A DNA stretch of 41,166 nucleotides. Source: RGDT01 sp964630925 (GTDB lineage: Bacteria; Planctomycetota; Planctomycetia; Gemmatales; Gemmataceae). This document shows positions 7,695 to 15,350 of this stretch, in pieces; positions within the stretch are counted from its first letter, which is position 1, and each line of letters opens with the position of its first letter. The stretch lies in contig CAZVZK010000089.1 of the NCBI GenBank assembly GCA_964630925.1, forward strand, positions 1 to 41,166. The letters run 5' to 3'. The translations under genes and the position numbers were made by a program. The notes under the pieces are model-generated. The model was given only the letters and a program-made list of their open reading frames with translations. It was not told where the DNA came from and did not search any database.

Positions 7695-8714
7695 TCACCA
7701 GCCCTCTTCGTCGGCCAGCTCGTCCGCCTTGTCCTCCATGCGGTCCGCCTCACCGTCGCGGCCCATCAGACGCAGGATGTCCGCCTGGGCGTACAGCGCC
7801 TCCACCCGCCCGCCGTCGTCGTCCGCGTGGCGGGCGGCCTCGGCCCAGTCGGCCAGGGCGCCGTCGAGGTCGCCCAGCTTCTCGCGCCACGTGGCCCGCT
7901 CGGTCAGGAAGTCCAGCCGGCCGGGCCACTTCCTGAGCGCCGCCGTGCATTCGGCGACGGCGTGGGAGGCGTACTCCACCTCGGCCACCTCGGCCTCGAT
8001 CTCCACCGACTCCGGCACCGGACGCAGCGCCGGGTCCTGCCGGTAGCACGCCGCCAGGAGGTTGTAGACCGCCGGCATCTCCTTGCGCAGGTCGCGAGGC
8101 TTCTGGAAGAACGTCTCGGTGGCGACGGCGAAGAACTCGCTCATGCTCTCCGCCCCGTAGGGGTCGAGCAGCGTGTCCTTGCCGGCGAAGTCGTCCTGTT
8201 CCAACTGCCGGCGGGCGGAGCCCATCACCTTCTTCCACTTCTTGGCGTCGCCGGGCTTGCCGAAGGGCGGCATGCCCAATTCGGGGTCGCCCAGCTCGGC
8301 GAGCTTGTGGGCGAACTCGTGCAGGACCACGCTCTCCTGCCCCAGACGCCGGCCCGCCCAGCGGCTGTGCCACCACGACAGCACCACCGGCCCGTCGGGC
8401 ATCGCCTCGCCCAGCCGCATCTCCGCCTCCTCGCCGTCGTCGTCCGTGGCCAGGAAGCTGCCGGGGTAGACGAGGACCGTGCTCAGATGGTCGAAGAGGT
8501 AGCCGTCGAGGCCGTGGACGAGGATCGCCGCCTGCCCGGCGATGGTGGCCTTGACCTCATCGGTGATCTCCTGGCCGCGGCAGCCCTCCCAGATGAGGCG
8601 GGCGGCCAGGGCGTGGGCGTTGGCGCACAGGCGGGCGAAGCCGGCGTCGTCGAGGGTGCGGCCGAGGAGGACATTTTCGCGGACGAGGTCGATCCAGGCG
8701 GGGGGGGGAGGCAC
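7695..8714 (-). CDS. MtfA-like zinc metallopeptidase (M90) with C-terminal helical repeats
   Basis: Predicted cytosolic zinc peptidase of 339 residues. Residues 1-235 align by eye with the E. coli MtfA layout: WIDLVRENV at the start, LVYPGSF near 82, a VVLSWW segment near 110, the zinc motif HEFAH (132-136), and SEFFAVATETFF near 192 with Glu193 as the probable third zinc ligand. E. coli MtfA has about 265 residues and interacts with the glucose repressor Mlc. The tail (about 240-339) holds helical TPR-like repeats absent from MtfA, perhaps for partner binding. I chose the GTG at 8714 because it sits at the expected N terminus, has AGAGG upstream, and a GATAAT hexamer lies 31 bases before it; the frame is open further, to 8903, but that part is Pro/Arg-rich and unlike protein. 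Confidence 0.82.
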   Translation of the reverse strand: MPPPPAWIDLVRENVLLGRTLDDAGFARLCANAHALAARLIWEGCRGQEITDEVKATIAGQAAILVHGLDGYLFDHLSTVLVYPGSFLATDDDGEEAEMRLGEAMPDGPVVLSWWHSRWAGRRLGQESVVLHEFAHKLAELGDPELGMPPFGKPGDAKKWKKVMGSARRQLEQDDFAGKDTLLDPYGAESMSEFFAVATETFFQKPRDLRKEMPAVYNLLAACYRQDPALRPVPESVEIEAEVAEVEYASHAVAECTAALRKWPGRLDFLTERATWREKLGDLDGALADWAEAARHADDDGGRVEALYAQADILRLMGRDGEADRMEDKADELADEEGW

Positions 8715-8744
8715 GGGTCTGCCCTCTGGCGGACGACAGCTCCC

Positions 8745-8750
8745 ATTATC
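8745..8750 (-). promoter_or_regulatory. Predicted -10 box of the MtfA-like gene
   Basis: GATAAT on the minus strand ends 31 bases before the chosen GTG start at 8714. It is close to the TATAAT consensus and supports that start. No clear -35 box. Confidence 0.4.
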
Positions 8751-8875
8751 GCCGGCCCGGCGGCGGAGGCAACCTCCCGGCGGTTGATGCGACGGAATGA
8801 CGGGACTTGACAGGAGAAGCCGGCTGGTGTGTGATGGCCCGCACGGAGGGGGTGACGTGGCAAGGGGGCGCTGTG

Positions 8876-9106
8876 ATGTCGATGCACGCCTTCGTCCTCT
8901 CATACATGAGGCCGACCGCCGAGGGGCATTTCGCCGGCATGTTCATCGGGGTGTACTCATCGTTGAAGGAGGTGGAATCCGCGATGGCGCGGATGCGGCA
9001 GCGGCCCGGCTACCGCGACCACCCCGATGGCTTCCGGGTGGACTGCTACCGGTTGAACGAGGACTACGACGATCCGATGTTCTTCACCCTTTGGGGCCCG
9101 GCCTGA
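8876..9106 (+). CDS. Small hypothetical protein, 76 residues
   Basis: Short protein with an IGVYSSLKEVESAM segment followed by a charged RPGYRDHPDGF segment and a YRLNEDYDDPMFF tail. This pattern of a 'viGVYSS..aA..A...L....GF.dhPdGF.vd.Y.ld' core is one I recall from small uncharacterised bacterial proteins of about 75-90 residues, so I think it is a real gene of unknown function. No signal peptide, metal site or membrane helix is visible. The ATG at 8876 is preceded by GGGGGCGCTGTG; a second in-frame ATG is at 8882 and the frame is open back to 8807. It lies alone between the divergent MtfA-like gene and the secreted-protein gene. Confidence 0.68.
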   Translation: MSMHAFVLSYMRPTAEGHFAGMFIGVYSSLKEVESAMARMRQRPGYRDHPDGFRVDCYRLNEDYDDPMFFTLWGPA

Positions 9107-9127
9107 CCCGTGGGCCGGAGCACCTGT

Positions 9128-9133
9128 TACAAT
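9128..9133 (+). promoter_or_regulatory. Predicted -10 box, TACAAT
   Basis: TACAAT lies 52 bases before the start codon at 9186. A CTGACC hexamer at 9103-9108 could be a poor -35 with a 19-base spacer. Confidence 0.45.
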
Positions 9134-9185
9134 CCCCGGCGCCGGCCGGCCCGTCTGACGGATGGCCCATCCCGCGAGGTGTCGC

Positions 9186-10244
9186 ATGCTCACCCTGATC
9201 TGCCTGGCCGCGTCCCTTGCCGCCGCCCCGCCCGTCGAGGTGCCGATCCCCGCCGGCCGCCACCTGTTCGCCGCCAACGGCTGGCGCGTCGTCGATCACG
9301 CGGTGATCGTCCCCGGCACCGAGCGGAACCGCGCCCAGAGCTTCGACCACCGGGTCTACGTCGGCAGGATCGGCTCCGACAGCGGGCGGCTGGTGTTCTC
9401 TTGCCGCAGCACCAAGGGCTCGCCACACGTCCTCGACGTGCGGCCCGACGGCACCGTGCTGTTCGACATCTACCCGTCGCGGATGGTGTGGGTCGGCCCC
9501 GGCGACCCCGTCGCCCACTTCGGCGACGGCGAGCCGCTCCGCCTGCTCGGCCCCGGCGGCGACCTGCGCCTGTTGCACGCCAACAGGTTCGGCGTCGTCG
9601 CCGCCCGGCCCGACCTGAACACCGTGGTCAAGGTCTTCTTCGTCCCCCTCGAAGGCCGCAAGCCGGATGTCGAGAAGAAGGTCGAGCTGGATGAGCGTGG
9701 GTCGAACGACATCTATCACACGACGACCGGCTACCACGTCTCCGAGCGCTGGGTGCTGTGGGGCGGGCGCGAGATCAGACGGCACTACACCAGGCCGATG
9801 CGTGGCAAGGTCGTCGCCTTCGACGGCAAGGACCTGAAGAGGTGGGACGTGCCGGTCCCCGAGGACAGCGCCATCCTCGGCGTCGATGGCGACCTCGCCG
9901 TCCTGCGCCACGGCAAGGGATACGCGGGGGATCGTGAGGGCGAGATCGACACGTTCGACCTGGCGGCCCGGAAGAAGGTCACGACGTACTCGACGGTGCG
10001 CGACACGCGCCTGCTGGCCATCCGGGGCGGGGTGGGCTACTTCTCCAGGCCGATGCCTTCGGAGGTCGGCAAGCGTGGTGACCGATACGAGGTGTTCGCC
10101 CTCGACCTCCTCCGCAAGCGCGACCCGCTCTCCAGCAAGGAGGTCCAGGCGGACCGGCACGGGGTACGGGCGATCCCGATGGGCAAGGGCGTCATGGTAG
10201 TGGCCGACCCGCCTGTCACCATCCCGTGGGCGAAGCGGCCTTGA
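9186..10244 (+). CDS. Secreted protein of unknown function, 352 residues
   Basis: Exported protein: the ATG at 9186 opens a short signal peptide (MLTLICLAASLAAA). The mature part is rich in predicted beta strands with recurring 'aspartate-glycine' turns (VRPDGTVLFDIYP, AFDGKDLKRWDVP, GVDGDLAVLRHGKG), suggesting a beta-propeller or similar all-beta fold. I recognise no catalytic motif. The frame is open back to an ATG at 9162, but that would place eight polar residues before the signal peptide. A TACAAT -10 box is 52 bases upstream. A 21-bp inverted repeat follows directly after the stop codon. Function unknown. Confidence 0.75.
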   Translation: MLTLICLAASLAAAPPVEVPIPAGRHLFAANGWRVVDHAVIVPGTERNRAQSFDHRVYVGRIGSDSGRLVFSCRSTKGSPHVLDVRPDGTVLFDIYPSRMVWVGPGDPVAHFGDGEPLRLLGPGGDLRLLHANRFGVVAARPDLNTVVKVFFVPLEGRKPDVEKKVELDERGSNDIYHTTTGYHVSERWVLWGGREIRRHYTRPMRGKVVAFDGKDLKRWDVPVPEDSAILGVDGDLAVLRHGKGYAGDREGEIDTFDLAARKKVTTYSTVRDTRLLAIRGGVGYFSRPMPSEVGKRGDRYEVFALDLLRKRDPLSSKEVQADRHGVRAIPMGKGVMVVADPPVTIPWAKRP

Positions 10245-10247
10245 TGT

Positions 10248-10303
10248 CGTAGAGCACGCATCCTGCGTGCTCCGAAGAACGAACGCAGGATGCGTGCTCT
10301 ACG
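10248..10303. repeat. 21-bp perfect inverted repeat with self-palindromic arms
   Basis: Arm 1 (10248-10268) starts CGTAGAGCACGCATCCTGCG; arm 2 (10283-10303) is its exact complement, with a 14-base spacer. Each arm also contains its own small palindrome (GAGCACGCA TCC TGCGTGCTC). It starts four bases after the upstream stop codon, so it may end that transcript, but the nested symmetry resembles a dispersed REP-like element. Confidence 0.75.
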
Positions 10304-10487
10304 CGAAACAGAAGACCAGCAGGCGGGACGCCCGCCGCCACGGCCTCGGCCATCTGCCGGCCGGTCCGGTGGGGAGGCGTGTGCGTCGCGAACGCCCACC
10401 AGGCGGGCCCGGTTTTCGCGGGACATCCGGGCGTGCGTTGCGGTACGATGTCACCACATCGCCGACGAACCGCACCGGAGCGCCTCC

Positions 10488-12992
10488 ATGCTGATCCCGC
10501 GCCTCGCCGCGCCGGCCCTGTGCCTGGCCCTGCTCGTCCTGCCCGCGTTCGCCGAGCCCGCCAAACCCCGCGCCGACTACGCCGCCGCCGCCCGGTTCGG
10601 CTCCAAGGCGCTGGCGCCCATGATCCACAGCACCGCCGTCACGCCCGGCTTCGTCGGCAAGACCGACACGTTCTGGTACGCCTACCGCACCAGCGCCGGC
10701 ACCTCCTACTGGATCGTCGATCCGGAGAAGAAGACGCGCTCGCCCCTGTTCGACCACGACAAGCTCGCCTCCCAGCTCGCCGAGCTATCGCGCCGCCCCG
10801 CCGAGGCCGGGTCGCTCCCCATCATCCGCGGCCAGATCAGCGCCGACGGCAACACGTTCACCTTCGTCAGCGGCACGAACCTGTTCGCCTACGACCGCGC
10901 CGCCGCCAAGCTCGCCGACAAGGGCAAGGCGCCGCCCCCATCGCCCTTCCCCGGCGACGGCTTCGGCAAGGGCAAGGGGAAGCGGAAGGGGTCTGACGAC
11001 GCGCAGGACGAGGAGGCGGATGAGCCGCAGGACGACAAGACCAAGGGCAAGGGCAAGGGCGTCCCCCGGCCCGTGCCTTCGCCGGACAAGTCGGCCGCCC
11101 TGTACGTCAAGGACCACGACCTGTACCTGTCGTTCGTCGGGAGGGAGGGCCCGCCGTTGCGCCTGACGAAGGACGGCGGCGAGGACTCCGCGTACACGAT
11201 CCCGACGGGCTTCGCCGGCTTCGGGCCCACGGGGCCGCTGCCCCCGCGTAGCCCGTGGTCGAAGGACTCGCGGCACTTCTACGGCTTCCGCCAGGACAGC
11301 CGCGGCGTCAAGGAGCTGTTCGTCATCAACTCGCTGGCGTCGCCGCGGCCGGAATTGGAGAAGTACAAGTATTCGATGCCGGGGGAGCCGGCGATCCGCA
11401 AGACCGAGCTGTACGTCGGCTCGCGCGAGGGCAAGACTGTCGCGCGCGTCGAGCCGAAGTGGAAGGACGAGTCGTACCGGGACATCGAGTGGGACCGCGT
11501 GCCGGGGGAGCTGCGGTTCGTCCGCAGCGACCGGCTGGCCCGCAACCTGGAGCTGTGCGCCCTGGAGGTGGACACGGGCAAGACGCGGACGCTCATCAAG
11601 GAGGGGTTCGAGAACGCGCCGGTGGAGTACCAGTCGCCGCGGCACCTGGAGGGCGGCGACTTCATCTGGTGGTCGGAGCGCACCGGCTGGGGGCACTTCT
11701 ACCTGTACGGCAAGGACGGGAAGTTGAAGAACGCCATCACGTCGGGGGCGTGGCGGGCGTCGCAGATCGTCGCGGTGGACGAGAAGGGGGGCGTGCTGTA
11801 CGTGCGGGGCAACGCGCGTGAGAAGGGCGAGAACGTCTATTACGCCCACCTGTACTCCGTGAAGCTGGACGGGACCGGGCTGACGCTGCTGGACCCGGGC
11901 GACGCCCACCACTTCACGACGCTGTCACCCACACGCAAGTTCGTGATCGACAACACGTCGCGCGTGGACGAGGCCCCGACGAGCGTGGTGCGCGACGCGA
12001 AGGGCAACAAGGTGATGGACCTGGAGAAGTGCGACCTGTCGCAGCTCAAGGAGCAGGGGTGGAAGGCGCCGGAGGCGTTCAAGGTGAAGGCGGCGGACGG
12101 CGTGACGGAGCTGTACGGCAACATGTGGAGGCCGTTCAACTTCGACCCGAAGCGGAAGTACCCGATCATCGCCAACGTCTACCCCGGCCCGCAGACGGAG
12201 GGGGTGACGCACACGTTCTCGGCCTACAGCCAGAACATGCAGCTCGCCCAGCTCGGCTTCATCGTCATCCAGGTGGGGCACCGCGGCGGGTCGCCGGGCC
12301 GGTCGAAGGCGTACGCCAGCTACGGCTACTTCAACCTGCGTGACTACGGCCTGGAGGACAAGAAGAAGGCCATCGAGCAGCTCGCGGCCCGGCATCCGTT
12401 CATCGACATCGACAAGGTGGGCATCTTCGGGCACTCGGGCGGCGGCTTCATGTCGGCGGCGGCGCTGCTGCAGAAGCCGTACAACGAGTTTTTCAAGGCG
12501 GCGGTGGCGTCGGCGGGGAACCACGACAACAACATCTACAACAACTACTGGGCGGAGCGCTACCACGGGATGCGCGAGGTGGTGGACATCGCGGCGATGA
12601 AGGAGGGGATGAAGGACGCGACGAAGCGTCCGCCGATGACGCCGGCGGCCCCGCCGGTGAAGGCCGAGGCCAGGGTCGATACCAAGCCGGCGGCGCCGCC
12701 GACGAAGTTCGAGATCAAGGTGCCGACGAACGCCGAGCTGGCGGCGAACCTGAAGGGGCGTCTGCTGCTGGTGCACGGCGAGATCGACAATAATGTCCAC
12801 CCCGCCAACACGATGCGTCTGGTGGACGCGCTCATCAAGGCGCACAAGCGGTTCGACCTGCTGATCCTGCCGGGCAAGCGGCACGGGTACGGGGACTACT
12901 CGCCGTACTTCAACAAGCGGATGTGGGAGTTCTTCGCCGAGCATCTGCTGGGCGACCGGCGGAGCGGGGCGGACCTGCTGGAGGGCGAATGA
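10488..12992 (+). CDS. S9 family peptidase, dipeptidyl-peptidase IV type
   Basis: Exported serine peptidase of 834 residues with a signal peptide (MLIPRLAAPALCLALLVLPA then AFA). The middle of the protein is a beta-propeller of the DPP-IV N-terminal class, and the C-terminal third is an alpha/beta hydrolase with GHSGGG around Ser650, GEIDNNVHP with Asp767 and KRHGYGD with His799 forming the triad. The family removes N-terminal dipeptides, usually after Pro or Ala. Two low-complexity insertions stand out: a Lys/Asp/Glu-rich run near residues 160-200 inside the propeller, and a Pro/Ala/Lys stretch near 708-745 between the nucleophile and the acid. The ATG at 10488 has GGAG seven bases upstream; the frame is open to 10290 but overlaps the palindrome. 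TACGAT at 10444-10449 may be the -10 box. Confidence 0.9.
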   Translation: MLIPRLAAPALCLALLVLPAFAEPAKPRADYAAAARFGSKALAPMIHSTAVTPGFVGKTDTFWYAYRTSAGTSYWIVDPEKKTRSPLFDHDKLASQLAELSRRPAEAGSLPIIRGQISADGNTFTFVSGTNLFAYDRAAAKLADKGKAPPPSPFPGDGFGKGKGKRKGSDDAQDEEADEPQDDKTKGKGKGVPRPVPSPDKSAALYVKDHDLYLSFVGREGPPLRLTKDGGEDSAYTIPTGFAGFGPTGPLPPRSPWSKDSRHFYGFRQDSRGVKELFVINSLASPRPELEKYKYSMPGEPAIRKTELYVGSREGKTVARVEPKWKDESYRDIEWDRVPGELRFVRSDRLARNLELCALEVDTGKTRTLIKEGFENAPVEYQSPRHLEGGDFIWWSERTGWGHFYLYGKDGKLKNAITSGAWRASQIVAVDEKGGVLYVRGNAREKGENVYYAHLYSVKLDGTGLTLLDPGDAHHFTTLSPTRKFVIDNTSRVDEAPTSVVRDAKGNKVMDLEKCDLSQLKEQGWKAPEAFKVKAADGVTELYGNMWRPFNFDPKRKYPIIANVYPGPQTEGVTHTFSAYSQNMQLAQLGFIVIQVGHRGGSPGRSKAYASYGYFNLRDYGLEDKKKAIEQLAARHPFIDIDKVGIFGHSGGGFMSAAALLQKPYNEFFKAAVASAGNHDNNIYNNYWAERYHGMREVVDIAAMKEGMKDATKRPPMTPAAPPVKAEARVDTKPAAPPTKFEIKVPTNAELAANLKGRLLLVHGEIDNNVHPANTMRLVDALIKAHKRFDLLILPGKRHGYGDYSPYFNKRMWEFFAEHLLGDRRSGADLLEGE

Positions 12993-13388
12993 GGGTTTCG
13001 AGAGATCGGCGCGCAAGTCCGGGGCCGACGCGCGTCCACAGGGCGGAACAGCGGAAGTGGCAGGCGGCGAGGGGCCGCCTCCGAAGGCCGCCGCGCCTCC
13101 AGGGGCCTGCCTCGGCCCGTCTCGTTGACGGATAACCTGGATCGTTTCGGCCCGAGGGGACGTGACCCTTCGTCGCGCAACCTGTTCGGCACCTGCTCTT
13201 CCCCATCGGCGGCACCCTCCGGAGGCGTTCTCCGGGGGTGTCGTCCTTTTGCCCACCCCCAATCCTCGCCGGCCCCATCTCGATCCCTCCTCATCCGGGG
13301 GCCTTTTCGCGCCGGGGTGTTTGATTGCCATGTGTGTGGGTCACCGTTAGAATGGCGTTGCTCCTCCGCGCACCCAGAGGGCCCCGCC
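12993..13388. other. Intergenic stretch of 396 bases
   Basis: No gene is supported here. The downstream frame is open from 13125, but that part is Arg/Pro/Ser-rich, lacks a ribosome site and ends at a clear lipoprotein signal peptide. The only signal I see is the promoter at 13325-13353. A TTGACG at 13125 has no matching -10 box. Confidence 0.5.
13325..13353 (+). promoter_or_regulatory. Predicted promoter of the lipoprotein-GTPase operon
   Basis: TTGCCA (13325-13330) and TAGAAT (13348-13353) are separated by 17 bases and lie 35 bases upstream of the lipoprotein start. This is the best sigma-70-like match in the window and would drive the whole three-gene operon. Confidence 0.6.
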
Positions 13389-15320
13389 ATGCCCCACCGC
13401 CTCCTCGCCGCGACCTGCCTTCTCGCCCTCCTCGCCGGCTGTAGCCAGCAGAAACCCCCGCGCGAGCCACGCGTCAAGGTGAGGGCCGTGGCCCGGCTGG
13501 ACGGGGGCGGTGAAGTCAAGACCGAAGGGCCGCCCCAGCCCGGCGCGGACGAGAAGACGGCCACCCCCGCGCTTCCGAAGGACGACAAGCCCGGCCCGGC
13601 CGACACGCCCACGGCCGACGCCAAACGCATTCAACACCTCGTCAACGCGGGATGGACGCGCGAGGCCGCCACGAGGGTCGTCGGGCTGAACGCCCGCTGG
13701 TGGGATTCCCTCGACGACGACAAGGAGGTCGAGAAGCAGTTGGAGGCGCTCGCCGACCTCGGCCACGTCGCCGGCCTGTGCGACCTCCTCGCCAGGCGGC
13801 CCGAGGCCGCGGGCCTTTTCGTCTGCTGCGAACAGAAACGCGCACTCAAGGACCTCCTGGCGGGCGAGGATTACCCCGTGCTGGCGGGGCTGTTCGCCCG
13901 GCACGCCGCCCCCGCCGAGGCCGACGAGCTGATCCGGGCGCTCGGGCGGCATCGCAAGCTCATCCTCGCCCTGCAGGCCAGCCACCTGCCCGGCTCAGAG
14001 GCCGTCTTCCTGTGCCGCGCCGGCAGCGAGCCCATCCCGGCCTACGAGAAGTGGCTCGAGGATCAGGTCGGCAGCCGCCTCAAGGGGCCTACCGAGCAGC
14101 TCGCGTCGTTCATCCACTTCCTGCTCGACTCCGGCGACGCCCTGCGCGCCCGGATGAAGGGCGACCTCAAGTTCCAGGACGCCTTCCCCGCCCTGTGGGA
14201 GAAGCTGGCCCGGGTCGCCTCCTCCGACGGCCGCTGCCTGGAGCAGTTCTTCGACGAGCCGTGCCTGTGGGAGCTGCTCGCCCTGCCCGAGGGGGAGAAG
14301 CTCCTCAAGGTGTGGGGCCCGTCCGCCGCCGGCCTGCTCGTGGGGGCGGAGGCGTACCCCGAGGACCTGCGCCCGCAGGTGACGAGGGACCTCCTCGACG
14401 GCAACGTCGAGATGGCGGAGGCGTACCTCACCATGCGGAAGAGGGACAAGGAGGACAAGGTCGGCGGCCGCTTCCACTCGCTGCTCCGCCGGCCCCTCGG
14501 CGCGGAGACGCGCCAGGCCGCCATCCAGAAGTTGCTGGAGGCGCAGTCCAACTACCCGGAGGAGCTGGCCAAGATGGCCGACCTCTCGGACGAGGCCCTC
14601 GGCAAGCACGTCGGCCCCCCGCGTGAGGGCCTGGTCACGTACATCCCCGGCTACAACGCCTTCGAGGCGCTGGAGAAGTGGTCCGAGGGGCGCGAGGTCA
14701 GCTCGCTGGAGTGGATGCTGGCCATCGCCGACGTGCTGCCGGCCGGGACCGCCCTCGCGGGCTCGGCGGTCAAGCAGACCGGCAAGGAGGCCGTCAAGCA
14801 GGCCGGCAAGGCCCTCATCAGGGAGGGCGTCAAGGCCGGCGTCCGCCGCGCCACCAGGGCCACGGCCGCCCAGGTCGCGAGGCAGACCCTCTACGCCGGC
14901 GCCACCCGCATGCTGGCCGACATCCCGAAGAAGCTGGCGGGCGCCTGGAAGGCCCTGGACCGGGCCGCCAGCATCGACATCACCGCACCCGTGCGGTTCT
15001 TCTACCAGCGCAGCGCCGCCGCCCGCGGCCTGTTCAGGAGCTGGGGCATCGAGCCGCGGCTGTTGATGCGGGCCAACGGCACCGTGCGTTTCCACCTGCT
15101 GCGCAAGGACAACGTGAACGCGCTGATCAAGACGCGCGAGAAGGTGGTGAAGTTCTTCGAGGCCACCCAGGCCCCCGACCCCCTGCCGAAGGTCGTCACC
15201 CTGGCGCGGGAGACCGTCGCCGAATTCCAGCAGAAGGACGAGGAGAGCTGGCAGCGCAACATCGCCGCCTGGTGGCTGATGAACGCCTGCCGCCTGACCG
15301 ACCGCCTCGGCAAGGACTGA
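13389..15320 (+). CDS. Large lipoprotein, first gene of the three-gene GTPase operon
   Basis: Lipoprotein of 643 residues with a canonical lipobox LAGC (Cys18) after a short signal peptide, then a Lys/Pro/Asp-rich linker to about residue 75. The rest is mostly helical. Around residues 440-460 there is a hydrophobic Ala/Leu-rich segment, followed by a long Lys/Ala/Gly amphipathic stretch (KQTGKEAVKQAGKAL...) to about 510 that resembles membrane-associating or toxin-like helices. I recognise no family. Thirty bases separate its stop from the GTPase start, and no promoter is seen between them, so I infer one operon. An envelope location plus a membrane-anchored GTPase partner suggests a role at the cell surface or in trafficking across the envelope. 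The ATG at 13389 has GAGGG upstream. Confidence 0.82.
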   Translation: MPHRLLAATCLLALLAGCSQQKPPREPRVKVRAVARLDGGGEVKTEGPPQPGADEKTATPALPKDDKPGPADTPTADAKRIQHLVNAGWTREAATRVVGLNARWWDSLDDDKEVEKQLEALADLGHVAGLCDLLARRPEAAGLFVCCEQKRALKDLLAGEDYPVLAGLFARHAAPAEADELIRALGRHRKLILALQASHLPGSEAVFLCRAGSEPIPAYEKWLEDQVGSRLKGPTEQLASFIHFLLDSGDALRARMKGDLKFQDAFPALWEKLARVASSDGRCLEQFFDEPCLWELLALPEGEKLLKVWGPSAAGLLVGAEAYPEDLRPQVTRDLLDGNVEMAEAYLTMRKRDKEDKVGGRFHSLLRRPLGAETRQAAIQKLLEAQSNYPEELAKMADLSDEALGKHVGPPREGLVTYIPGYNAFEALEKWSEGREVSSLEWMLAIADVLPAGTALAGSAVKQTGKEAVKQAGKALIREGVKAGVRRATRATAAQVARQTLYAGATRMLADIPKKLAGAWKALDRAASIDITAPVRFFYQRSAAARGLFRSWGIEPRLLMRANGTVRFHLLRKDNVNALIKTREKVVKFFEATQAPDPLPKVVTLARETVAEFQQKDEESWQRNIAAWWLMNACRLTDRLGKD

Positions 15321-15350
15321 CCCCAGACCGGCACCCCGGAGCGAGCGCTC

